Source: Bin87 sp965204685 (GTDB taxonomy: Bacteria > Chloroflexota > Dehalococcoidia > Lucifugimonadales > UBA3495). From it: a stretch of 64,000 nt of DNA. The DNA is taken from positions 3,596,001 to 3,660,000 of the forward strand of contig OZ242004.1 in the NCBI GenBank assembly GCA_965204685.1, read 5' to 3'. The position numbers were made by a program, and so were the translations under genes. Positions 1 to 8,027 of the stretch are shown here, one piece after another. The first letter of the stretch is position 1, and the number at the start of each line of letters is the position of its first letter. Under the pieces are notes generated by a model. That model searched no databases. It was not told the DNA's origin and saw nothing but the letters and a program-made list of their open reading frames with translations.

Positions 1-748
1 GGTCGGCGGCGCGTTGGCTGGACGGGCCGCCGTGGGCTTCCACTTCCACACGGGCGGACATCACCAGGTCGTCAGGGTTGCGTCCCGCGGACTCGGCAAG
101 TTCGCGGACGCGCTGACGGCCGATGGCGAATTCCTCAGCACTCATACCAGAGGGATGCCAGCCGTTGCCTCGGCGAGCGGCCCGGCGCAATGCCCCCGGG
201 CTGCCGCCGCCAACCCACAAAGGTACATGGAGTGCCCCGTCTACGGACTGCACCGGTTTGGGCGAAAACTTGAGGTCTTCGAATTCCCAGCGGTCGCTAC
301 TGTATCGAGGGTCTTCGTTGGACCATAATTCCCGCATGATGTCCATGCACTCGTTGGTCAGCAACCCACGCTGGCTCATTGGTATGCCCAGGGCGTCGAA
401 CTCCGGGGTCATGGCGCCAACGCCGACGCCCAGCACAACGCGGCCACCGGACATCTGGTCCAAGGTTGCGGCGTATTTGGCCAACTCCACCGGATTGTGA
501 TAGGGCAATACGAGCACCGATGTACCCAATTTCACACGCGAAGTCAGGGCCGATATATGGGACAGCGTGGCCATGGGGTGGTAATAGGGCTTATCGTCCA
601 GCCTTTCGCGGATGTAACCGTTGTTGAAAAGGTGGTCCATAACCCAAACGGAAACGAAGCCCAACTCTTCCGCCAGCGGACCAAAATTGACGACTGCCTG
701 AGGGTCCTCGACGCCCCAGTTATTGGGTACTGTCACGCCAAATTCCAT
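1..748 (-). CDS. LLM class F420-dependent oxidoreductase, 3' end cut by window edge
   Basis: About 249 residues are visible, and the C-terminus lies beyond the window. The N-terminus (MEFGVTVPNNWG) and the central motifs SVWVMDH, LGTSVLVLPYHNP and GGRVVLGVGVGAM are typical of the luciferase-like (LLM) TIM-barrel family, whose actinobacterial and Chloroflexota members use F420 or FMN. The ATG at 748 is preceded by AGGAG seven bases upstream, which fixes the start. A second, clearly paralogous LLM gene lies at 3281-4240. The substrate cannot be told from sequence; the family oxidises alcohols, sulfonates or alkanes, among others. Confidence 0.9.
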   Translation of the reverse strand, partial: MEFGVTVPNNWGVEDPQAVVNFGPLAEELGFVSVWVMDHLFNNGYIRERLDDKPYYHPMATLSHISALTSRVKLGTSVLVLPYHNPVELAKYAATLDQMSGGRVVLGVGVGAMTPEFDALGIPMSQRGLLTNECMDIMRELWSNEDPRYSSDRWEFEDLKFSPKPVQSVDGALHVPLWVGGGSPGALRRAARRGNGWHPSGMSAEEFAIGRQRVRELAESAGRNPDDLVMSARVEVEAHGGPSSQRAAD

Positions 749-873
749 GTTTAGTCTCCTGTGCGGGCGGGAAAACCCGGTCGCGCCGGACAGGTGCAAT
801 AGACTGGAGCGCCACTGGGAAACTGTGGGCTGCAGCCGTCAGCGCCGGATACGGCCGGCGATTGGGCTGGGAG

Positions 874-1563
874 CTATTGTCCGCGCTTGGGTAGGAACGG
901 GTTCAGTTTTTCGGCCAGGGAAGCCAGGTTACGGGTCTGGATCCACACGGTTCCGCTGCCGCGGAACTTCATCACCAAACCCTCGCCGCCGGCGATGAGC
1001 GAGCGGATGCCGCCGACTTTTCCGATGGAATATTCGACGTCATCGCTGAAGGCCACCAGATGCCCGGTATCCACCACCAACTCCTGGCCCGGATTCACCG
1101 CAACTTCTTTGATGGCGCCGTAGGAGTTGTAATACACCGTGCCGGTGCCTTGCTGGGCGTAAGCGCGGATGAAGAACAGGCTTTCCCCGCTGAAAAACCC
1201 GCGAAATCCCTGGAACTGACTGTCGATTTGAACGTTCCCGGTGCTGGCAAGGAACGAACTGGACTGTAGGAACAGGTTGCTGCCCGGTTGCAGGTCGAAC
1301 GAGCCGACATCGCCGGGAGCGGGCGGAGCCAGGCTGACCCATCCTCCAGCACCCTCGGCGGTGAAGGTGTTTACGAAAAAGGATTCACCACCCATCATGC
1401 GGCGGATGCCGCCGAAGAGGCCGCCGGAACCGCTCATGCCGGTGCTCATTTCGACCCCCTGCTGCGCGACCATCGCGCCGGGCTCGGCCTTGACGGACTC
1501 CCCCGCGGTCAGGTCGATGGTGAGCAGAGAGTAACTGGGGTCGAATTCTACGGTAGCCTGCAT
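874..1563 (-). CDS. AIM24 / TIGR00266 family protein
   Basis: A 229-residue protein matching the AIM24 family: a beta-rich fold with the glycine-rich stretch MSGSGGLFGGIRRMMGGE near residues 43-60, followed by ESFFVNTF and a C-terminal GGEGLVMKFRGSGTVWIQTRN segment typical of TIGR00266. The family has no settled enzymatic role. It starts 24 bp after ribH on the same strand, so the two are probably cotranscribed. No signal peptide or membrane segment is seen. Family assignment is firm; function is unknown. Confidence 0.88.
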   Translation of the reverse strand: MQATVEFDPSYSLLTIDLTAGESVKAEPGAMVAQQGVEMSTGMSGSGGLFGGIRRMMGGESFFVNTFTAEGAGGWVSLAPPAPGDVGSFDLQPGSNLFLQSSSFLASTGNVQIDSQFQGFRGFFSGESLFFIRAYAQQGTGTVYYNSYGAIKEVAVNPGQELVVDTGHLVAFSDDVEYSIGKVGGIRSLIAGGEGLVMKFRGSGTVWIQTRNLASLAEKLNPFLPKRGQ

Positions 1564-1587
1564 TGTCGTTCACACCTGCCTGCCGGC

Positions 1588-2061
1588 TCAGCCGGTCTTG
1601 ATGGCCTGCAAGAGCCGGGCGCAGTCTATGGCTCCGACAGCGCAATCGGCGCCCAGGTTACCAACCTTGCCCCCGGAGCGGTTAATAGCCTGCTCCATGT
1701 TTTCGGTCGTCAATACGCCAAACATAGTCGGGATGCCAGTTTCGCGGCCCACCGCGGCTATTCCCGATGCTGCTTGGTTGCATACCATGTCATAGTGGCT
1801 GGTCTCGCCACGTATGACAGCACCCAGGCAGATCACCGCGTCGTATCGCCCGGATTGGGCCAGCGTCTTAGCGACCACGGGCAGTTCGAAAGAGCCCGGG
1901 ACCCAGGAAGTAGTAATGTCTCCGTCGCGCACGCCATATTGGGCCAGCGTCGAAATGGCCCCTTCCATCAGGTTCTTGGTGATCACGTAGTTGAACCGGG
2001 CGGCGACCACCGCGACGCGAAGGCCGGTCCCGTCCAACCCGGCGTTCAGTTCCTGCGGCAA
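1588..2061 (-). CDS. ribH: 6,7-dimethyl-8-ribityllumazine synthase
   Basis: Lumazine synthase condenses 5-amino-6-ribitylaminouracil with 3,4-dihydroxy-2-butanone 4-phosphate in the penultimate step of riboflavin synthesis. The 157-residue length is normal. Motifs seen are VPGSFELP, LGAVIRGETSHYD and FGVLTTENMEQAINR. The start is TTG at 2061, eight bases after AGAGGAG. An ATG inside that spacer is out of frame and opens only a seven-codon ORF. No other rib gene is nearby. Flavin supply fits the many flavin/F420 enzymes around it, but that link is inference. Confidence 0.95.
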   Translation of the reverse strand: MPQELNAGLDGTGLRVAVVAARFNYVITKNLMEGAISTLAQYGVRDGDITTSWVPGSFELPVVAKTLAQSGRYDAVICLGAVIRGETSHYDMVCNQAASGIAAVGRETGIPTMFGVLTTENMEQAINRSGGKVGNLGADCAVGAIDCARLLQAIKTG

Positions 2062-2186
2062 GCTCTCATCTCCTCTGATCGGGAGCTAGGCGCCCGGGCC
2101 TAGGGCCGGATACCCGCGGTGAAAGTGTACTACGGAGCCGCAGACGGTGTCACCAGATTCTGGGGACGCCAGCGGTCCCGTAGCAT

Positions 2187-3224
2187 TCAACTCAGCAACG
2201 CGCTGTGCAAATCCGGCAATGAGCAGATGTCGCCGGACAAGATGGTCCTGGCAAGACGGCGGGCCAAGGACTTCTGTAGATCAGCGGTGATGTACTCGGC
2301 CGGTGACTTGCCGTCAATGCGAGCCAGAAGGAGCACACCCATCTGGCGTATCGTCTCCAACTGTAGCCGAACGGGGTCGGTAGCGAACGTTTGAGAATTA
2401 CAGCAGTACGCCGACCAAAAGGCGGTGCCGGCCGCATTGTACTGTGCGACGAGGTCGGGACGGTGGATAGCTTTGAGCGTGAGGTGGTTCAACACGAAAG
2501 CCAGGTCGAAAACCGGGTTGCCGAGGTGAACTACTTCGAAGTCCAGGAGGAAGGCGGTCGGTTCCTCTTCAGTCCCGGTGACGATGACATTCTTTGGGCT
2601 GTAGTCGCCGTGCACCAAGCAAAGGCGACGGCCCAACATGGCCTGGGCTTCACCTTCGATGGCGTCCTCCAGATCGGTATGCACCAAGGCGGTGGCCCGG
2701 TGATAGGGGTCGACACGCAGTTGGACGAAGCAACGTTGATCGGCAAATTCCTGCAATGCCGGCGGTATCGCTTCACCGACGACCGCAGAGTGTTGGTGCA
2801 TAGTCCCCAGCAAGCGCCCTACTTCCGCCGCCACCTGCATGTCGACGTTGCCAGAGAGGAGATCGTCCTTCCAAGTCCGGGTCTGCCTGGCGGCGGACAT
2901 TACGAACAGGAAATGCTCCCGGTCTTCGTGGATCACCGCTGGCAGAGAAGATCGTGGTAGAACGTCCTCAAAGTAGCGCAGGGCCGACGCCTCATGGTGG
3001 ATGCGGGCCTGATCCGCGAGCCATTCCTGTTCGACGCGCAAACGTGGTAGGGACTGCTTGATTACAACGTTGTCCGATGGGTCGGGAAAGTCTACGCGGA
3101 CAACTATGTTGGACACGCCGCCACCCAGCTCATGGGCGACCGCTGCGCCGGCCTGGTCGGAAGAAACCAGGCCCTCACTGAGCAGGTAGTTGACCGCGTT
3201 GGTTTCCGAGAGGACGTACGCCAT
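2187..3224 (-). CDS. APH-family phosphotransferase (small-molecule kinase-like)
   Basis: A 345-residue aminoglycoside phosphotransferase / choline kinase-like fold. It has an N-terminal lobe with GGGVSNIVVRV and the candidate ATP-binding lysine in VVIKQSL, then the catalytic loop LVHGDYSPKNVIV, then the metal-binding LLDFEVVHLGNPVFDLAF. The catalytic loop matches the broad phosphotransferase family more than true resistance enzymes. The N-terminal lobe also recalls methylthioribose kinases, so the substrate is left open. Downstream of the LLM gene at 3281-4240 on the same strand, 56 bp apart. Confidence 0.85.
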   Translation of the reverse strand: MAYVLSETNAVNYLLSEGLVSSDQAGAAVAHELGGGVSNIVVRVDFPDPSDNVVIKQSLPRLRVEQEWLADQARIHHEASALRYFEDVLPRSSLPAVIHEDREHFLFVMSAARQTRTWKDDLLSGNVDMQVAAEVGRLLGTMHQHSAVVGEAIPPALQEFADQRCFVQLRVDPYHRATALVHTDLEDAIEGEAQAMLGRRLCLVHGDYSPKNVIVTGTEEEPTAFLLDFEVVHLGNPVFDLAFVLNHLTLKAIHRPDLVAQYNAAGTAFWSAYCCNSQTFATDPVRLQLETIRQMGVLLLARIDGKSPAEYITADLQKSLARRLARTILSGDICSLPDLHSALLS

Positions 3225-3280
3225 TGGCGAGTTCCGGTCGGCAGGCGGGATGCGCTGATGGACGGATTACCGTTGCCGAC

Positions 3281-4240
3281 CTAGACGCGGGCGACCACCT
3301 GGGTGGTGAAGTCTTCCAGGTGCCCCAGAGTTTCTTCCAGATTCCCGTCGGCGCTGAGACGGGCGATATCGAGCACCAAGTAGCTAACGCCCATCTCCTC
3401 ATACTGGCGGATGTCGCCGGCGATCTGTTCGCCGCTGCCGGTAAAGCGAGGACGGTCCGGGCTGGTGTCGGTACCGTTAATGCGGTAGTCATGGGAGCGG
3501 TAGATGATCTGTATCTCGTCGGGATTGCGTCCAGCGCGCTCTGCGGTCCGATGCAGTCGGCCGATGCTGTTCTCCAGTGCTTCAGGGGTTCCCACGGGGA
3601 AGGCTGGATTGTTGCCGATGGGGTACCAACCGTCGCAGAGGGTAGCGGCGCGACGGATGGCAGGTCGGCTCTCGCCGCCAACCCAGAATGGCGGGTGAGG
3701 CTTCTGCACCGGCTTAGGCAGGAACCAAATGTCGGAGAAACTCACGTACTGCCCTTCGAAGGTGGGATCGTCGGAGGTCCACAGTTCCTTGAAGGCGCGG
3801 ATATATTCATCCGTTACGGCGCCGCGCTCGTCGAAGGGCTCGCAACCCACGGCTTCGAATTCTTCACGACACCAACCAACGCCGACGCCGACGATGAGCC
3901 GACCGCCCGACAGCACGTCCAGGGTCGCCAAGGCCTTGGCGGCCACCAGCGGGTTGCGGTGAGGCACGATGAGCACCGAGGTCGCCAGCCGGATGGCGCT
4001 GGTGCACCCGGCCATATAGGCCAGAGCGGTGATCTGCTCCATGGCCTGGCCTGAGGCCGAGCCCGGAAACTCTCCCGTTTCGGTGTAAGGGTAATCGGAG
4101 TCGATATTCTTTGGCACCAGGATGTGGTCGCCAAGGGCGACGGAATCGAAACCAAGCGCTTCCGCTCGTTGGGCGATGGTTGCCAGGCTGTCAGGAGTGG
4201 ACAAAGGGCCACGCCCGGGTAACGTAATGCCGTACTGCAT
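3281..4240 (-). CDS. LLM class F420-dependent oxidoreductase
   Basis: A 319-residue luciferase-like TIM barrel. It begins MQYGITLPGRG and carries SVALGDHILVP, LATSVLIVPHRNP, GGRLIVGVGVGW and KPVQKPHPPFWVGGES, all hallmarks of the LLM/F420 subfamily. Length is typical. The gene sits in a leftward run with an SDR upstream (4274-5128) and a phosphotransferase downstream, which suggests a small catabolic operon. Paralogue of the partial gene at 1-748. Reaction and substrate are unknown. Confidence 0.93.
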   Translation of the reverse strand: MQYGITLPGRGPLSTPDSLATIAQRAEALGFDSVALGDHILVPKNIDSDYPYTETGEFPGSASGQAMEQITALAYMAGCTSAIRLATSVLIVPHRNPLVAAKALATLDVLSGGRLIVGVGVGWCREEFEAVGCEPFDERGAVTDEYIRAFKELWTSDDPTFEGQYVSFSDIWFLPKPVQKPHPPFWVGGESRPAIRRAATLCDGWYPIGNNPAFPVGTPEALENSIGRLHRTAERAGRNPDEIQIIYRSHDYRINGTDTSPDRPRFTGSGEQIAGDIRQYEEMGVSYLVLDIARLSADGNLEETLGHLEDFTTQVVARV

Positions 4241-4273
4241 GGGACTAAACCTCGAAATTCGCGTGGAGGCGGA

Positions 4274-5128
4274 TCAGTGGAACAATATGCCGCCGTTGAC
4301 GTTGTAGGACTGCCCGGTGATCAGGCTGGAATCGGGACCGGACAGGAACGCCACGAGGTTGGCGACGTCTTCCGGTTCGGCGATGCGACCCAAGGGGGTG
4401 CGGTCGGAAGAAGCCGCCACCACCTGGGCGCGGAACTCCTCCTGGGTCAGTCCCCGTTGAGCCGCCTGGTCACGTTCCCAGTAACTCATGCGGTCGGTGT
4501 TGATAGGACCGGGGCAGACGGCGTTGACGGTGATGCCGTGGGGAGCGAGATCCATGGCGGAGGCCTGGGTCAAACCGATAACGGCGAATTTGCTGGCGGA
4601 ATAGGCGGCGCCGTCGGCGCTGGCCTGTTTGCCGGCGTTGCTGGCGATGTTGACCACGCGCCCGCCGTTGCCCAGGCGGACCATTTCTCGCCCCGCGTAC
4701 TTGGTGCACAAGAAAACGGCGGTGGTGTTGATGGCGAGGAAATGCTGCCACACGGCCTCCTCCAACTCGGTGACCGGGACCTTATCCCGGCCAATGATGG
4801 CGCGGGCATTGTTGACCAGGATGTCGAGACGGCCGTAGTGGTTTACGGTCTCAGCGACCAGCCCCTCGATCTCATGGGAATTGGACAGGTCGGCGTATAC
4901 AGGCAGGGCCTGACCGCCCTGGGCGCGGATCTCGTCGGCCACGCTGTCGATGGACTGCCACTCGGCGCGGACTTCGCCCGGCGGCAGGTCGTCAACGGGC
5001 CGGCGAACGTCGGTGATAGCAACATAGGCTCCCTGGGACGCCAACTTGAGCGCTGTGGCTCGACCGACACCACGCATGCCTCCAGCACCGGTAATCAAAG
5101 CGACTTTGCCTTCCAGGCTCATGGTCAT
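4274..5128 (-). CDS. SDR family oxidoreductase
   Basis: A 284-residue classical short-chain dehydrogenase. It has an N-terminal nucleotide-binding TGAGGMRGVG loop with a two-residue insertion, LDILVNNARA, the catalytic Ser region IASNAG, YSASK (catalytic Tyr and Lys) and the C-terminal ITGQSYNVNGG. Two starts are possible. The ATG at 5128 overlaps the stop of the upstream HD gene (ATGA), implying translational coupling. The ATG at 5122 has better spacing (eight bases) from GGAGG. Probably an NAD(P)-linked alcohol dehydrogenase or ketoreductase; substrate unknown. Confidence 0.93.
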   Translation of the reverse strand: MTMSLEGKVALITGAGGMRGVGRATALKLASQGAYVAITDVRRPVDDLPPGEVRAEWQSIDSVADEIRAQGGQALPVYADLSNSHEIEGLVAETVNHYGRLDILVNNARAIIGRDKVPVTELEEAVWQHFLAINTTAVFLCTKYAGREMVRLGNGGRVVNIASNAGKQASADGAAYSASKFAVIGLTQASAMDLAPHGITVNAVCPGPINTDRMSYWERDQAAQRGLTQEEFRAQVVAASSDRTPLGRIAEPEDVANLVAFLSGPDSSLITGQSYNVNGGILFH

Positions 5129-5712
5129 TCCCTCCCGGCGCTGAACGGTTCACGGGCGAAGACCCGACGAACCATGGGCTCAAAGAATTCCAGTGGAAGG
5201 GAGCCGTACTCGGGGTCAAACGAGGACTGATCCCAGCGGTGGCAGAAATCCACCGCGTCCTGGTACCACGGGTGGTCGATATATCGATCGCGGGCATTGC
5301 GGTCGCCGCCCATGTGGTGCGCGTAATAATAGCTCTGGAACAGACCATGCTGCCGAACCACCCAATAGGTGCGCTCGGTGACATAGGGCCTGAGGACGGC
5401 CGCCGCCATCTCACTGTGGTTGTGGGGGGCCAACAGGTCGCCGATGTCGTGCAGGAGGGCAGCGACGACCATTTCCTCGTCGGCTCCATCGCGGTAGGCG
5501 CGGGTGGCGGACTGCAACGAGTGCTCGAGACGGTCCACCTTGTAGCCGGCCAGGGAACCGGCGAGGCCGAGCAATTGTTCTAACACCCGGTCGGCGGTGC
5601 TGGACGCGAACTGGGCTTCGAGACTTTCGAGGAGCTCGTAATCCTCACGGGTGCCGGCGGCCATGCTGGTGAACGAGACGGTTGGGACGGTCGCCTGGGA
5701 CGCGTCGCTCAT
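5125..5712 (-). CDS. HD-domain protein, candidate mixed-valent diiron oxygenase (PhnZ/MIOX-like)
   Basis: A 195-residue protein. Metal-ligand candidates are the His in LEHSLQ, the HD pair in AALLHDIGDLL, the His in APHNHSE, the His in VVRQHGLFQ and the Asp in RWDQSSFDP. That spacing resembles the HD-fold diiron oxygenases (PhnZ, TmpB, MIOX) more than HD phosphohydrolases, but the assignment is inference. The ATG at 5712 has GGGAGA upstream; longer in-frame versions would run into the divergent SDR. It overlaps the downstream SDR by 4 bp, so an oxygenase-dehydrogenase pair is plausible. Confidence 0.7.
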   Translation of the reverse strand: MSDASQATVPTVSFTSMAAGTREDYELLESLEAQFASSTADRVLEQLLGLAGSLAGYKVDRLEHSLQSATRAYRDGADEEMVVAALLHDIGDLLAPHNHSEMAAAVLRPYVTERTYWVVRQHGLFQSYYYAHHMGGDRNARDRYIDHPWYQDAVDFCHRWDQSSFDPEYGSLPLEFFEPMVRRVFAREPFSAGRE

Positions 5713-5791
5713 GAGCGTTCTCCCATCGTGTAGTATGTTGCCGAATTGTACCATCGCTGCGACGAGGTTCGAGTTGCAAGGAGAACGGCAA

Positions 5792-6631
5792 ATGGCAGAC
5801 GAGGGACGACTGCAAAGGCGAGTGGCGCTGATCACCGGCGGTGGACGCGGCATCGGGCGGGCGATTGCCCGGGCCTATGCGGCGGAGGGTGCGATGCTGG
5901 CACTGGCGGCGCGCACTAACGCCGAACTGAGTGCGACGGCCGACGAGGTCCGCGCAGAGTTCGGCAGCGAGGTGACGACGGTCATCACGGACGTGAGGGA
6001 TCGGGAACAGGTGGAGAATGCCGTGTCGCATACGCTGGAACGGTTCGGCACTATTGACGTGATGGTTAACAACGCGGGGAACACTGGGGAGATCGGTCAG
6101 TTGTGGAAACTGGACCCGGAGCGGTGGGCCAACGTGATCTCGGTGCACGTGCTGGGCACGTACTACGGTTGCCGGGCGGTGATACCCGAAATGCTCGAAC
6201 GCGGCAGGGGGCGTATCGTCAACATGTCCGGCGTGGGCGGGCCGAACGATACTTCCTATGATGCGGCGAAAACTGCTATCGTCAACATGACGGAGAACCT
6301 GAGCGTGGAACTGACCGGCACAGGAGTGACGGTCAACGCCATCAGCCCGGGTTCCATTCACACGCGGATGTGGGAAGAGGTGCGGGACATGGCCCTGGCG
6401 GCCGGAGACATGGAAATGTACGAAAAGGGAGTACAAGTGACATCAGGAGGAGGCGCCTCGATTGAAAGGGCCGCAGAGTTGGCGGTGCTGTTGGGCAGCG
6501 ACGCTTGTGGCGGGCTGTCTGGGCGACTAATCCGCGCCGCGCTGGACGCTTTCGAGGAAATCCCGGCGCGGGTGGACGAGATCATGTCGACCGATGCGCT
6601 GCTGCTGAGGCGGGTGGGCCTGGACGGCTAG
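5792..6631 (+). CDS. SDR family oxidoreductase
   Basis: A 279-residue classical SDR with TGGGRGIG, DVMVNNAGN, NMSGVGG and the catalytic YDAAK. The start at 5792 follows AAGGAG with an 8-base spacer; the open frame extends further upstream but there overlaps the divergent HD gene. It is transcribed divergently from the HD/SDR/LLM operon across about 80 bp. Its stop codon overlaps the stop of the convergent MFS gene. Substrate unknown. Confidence 0.92.
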   Translation: MADEGRLQRRVALITGGGRGIGRAIARAYAAEGAMLALAARTNAELSATADEVRAEFGSEVTTVITDVRDREQVENAVSHTLERFGTIDVMVNNAGNTGEIGQLWKLDPERWANVISVHVLGTYYGCRAVIPEMLERGRGRIVNMSGVGGPNDTSYDAAKTAIVNMTENLSVELTGTGVTVNAISPGSIHTRMWEEVRDMALAAGDMEMYEKGVQVTSGGGASIERAAELAVLLGSDACGGLSGRLIRAALDAFEEIPARVDEIMSTDALLLRRVGLDG

Positions 6632-7941
6632 TCGGCGGTCTCCGGAGCCAAAGCGGAGGAGGCGTCGGGGTGTACCGGCGGCCTGGCGAGGAGCAGGGCC
6701 AGAGCGGTGATCGCGCCCAGGACCGCGTAGATGATGAAAGCGATCTCGTAGCTCCCGGCGAGCTGGAAAACCAGCCCGGACGCCACCGCGCCTATAGCCT
6801 GGCCCAGGGAGGTGAAGGGCTCGGTCACGCCGCGGATGGTGCCAAGGGATTGGCGGCCAAAGAAGTTGGCATAGGCTACCGCTGGGACCACGAGGATTCC
6901 AGCGACGGCGAGCCCGAACAGACCGGCGGCGAAGAAAGCCAGCGCGACGGTGCCCGCGACGACGAACAGCGCACAGGCCACGGCCATGATCACGGCAACG
7001 ATAGCGTAGGTGTACGAAACCCGCATCTTCTCGACCAGGCGTCCCCACAGTAGGCTACCAAACGCGGTCCCGGCGGCGTTCACCACGATGCTGAGCTGAG
7101 AGAGGGAGAGGTCGATGCCACGGGACCGCAGCAAGTCGGCCTGGTACACATTGGTTCCGGACTGCAACAGGAAGAGGAAGCCCGTTCCAATGGCCAAGAC
7201 CCACAAAGCTGGCGTGCACAGGGCCTGTCTGGTGGTCCATTCCAAGGCGGATTCGGTTTCGGCGACCGGTGCAACTGAGGCGTCGGCCTCGCGGGTTGCG
7301 TCCGGAGCATCACCATCCGGGAGCAACCCGACATCCTCCGGGCGTTGGGCCACCAGCAGGGCGGCGGGCGCCAACGCAATGGCGTACACCATGAGGCCGA
7401 GGACTATCCAGGCGACCTGCCATCCGTAGGCGACGCTGATCCACGTGGCCACCAGCGGGAACGCCACCATCCCGCCGGAATGGGACAGGAACAACAGCCC
7501 CGTGGCGCGGCCACGCTGACGGACGAACCAACGGCCGACGACGGTGGCCGCGCCCACGTTAAGCGGGCTGCTGAACATGATCCGGCCAACGGCCAAAGCC
7601 GAGTAGAAGATGGCGATATGGATCGAGAGCCATGCCATGGCCATTGTGCTGAGGCCGATGATGATCAGCGAGGACACCAGCACGGCTCGCGCGCCGTAAC
7701 GATCGATGGCCCAACCCACGGGTGGCGATGCCCCGGTGGCAAGCAAGCCGCCGACAGCAGCGGCTCCACCGATGAGCGCCCGGCTCCATCCGGTTTCGTC
7801 AGCGATAATGGGTACGAAGACGGCGAAGGTGAGACTGCCGGCCGCGTTGCGGACGAACATGCTGCTGCCGGCGGTACCCAGAACGATCCACCCGTAGTAG
7901 AACGGGACGCGCCGGGAGATGTAGGCAATCAGGGCGTGCAC
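6628..7941 (-). CDS. MFS transporter
   Basis: A 437-residue, roughly 12-TM major facilitator. It has an N-terminal half with GWAIDRYGARAVL (loop 2-3 motif), a central hydrophilic loop around residues 205-235 rich in Asp/Glu/Ala, and a C-terminal half with FGRQSLGTIRGVTEP, as in OFA/monocarboxylate-type permeases. The start is GTG at 7941 with no good Shine-Dalgarno; a TATAAT box lies about 30 bp upstream. Convergent with the SDR at 5792-6631. The likely cargo is a carboxylate, but this is a guess from subfamily resemblance. Confidence 0.88.
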   Translation of the reverse strand: MHALIAYISRRVPFYYGWIVLGTAGSSMFVRNAAGSLTFAVFVPIIADETGWSRALIGGAAAVGGLLATGASPPVGWAIDRYGARAVLVSSLIIIGLSTMAMAWLSIHIAIFYSALAVGRIMFSSPLNVGAATVVGRWFVRQRGRATGLLFLSHSGGMVAFPLVATWISVAYGWQVAWIVLGLMVYAIALAPAALLVAQRPEDVGLLPDGDAPDATREADASVAPVAETESALEWTTRQALCTPALWVLAIGTGFLFLLQSGTNVYQADLLRSRGIDLSLSQLSIVVNAAGTAFGSLLWGRLVEKMRVSYTYAIVAVIMAVACALFVVAGTVALAFFAAGLFGLAVAGILVVPAVAYANFFGRQSLGTIRGVTEPFTSLGQAIGAVASGLVFQLAGSYEIAFIIYAVLGAITALALLLARPPVHPDASSALAPETAD

Positions 7942-7971
7942 TTATCAATAGCCGCGTTTGATGATCGAGGG

Positions 7972-7977
7972 ATTATA
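7972..7977 (-). promoter_or_regulatory. -10 box upstream of the MFS gene
   Basis: A perfect TATAAT on the minus strand about 30 bp upstream of the GTG start. A TTGGCA further upstream has a 15-base spacer, shorter than ideal, so only the -10 is proposed. Confidence 0.4.
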
Positions 7978-8027
7978 GATCATCGGCGGATCTGCCAATC
8001 GACATAACTGTACACAGGCAGGAGTGG

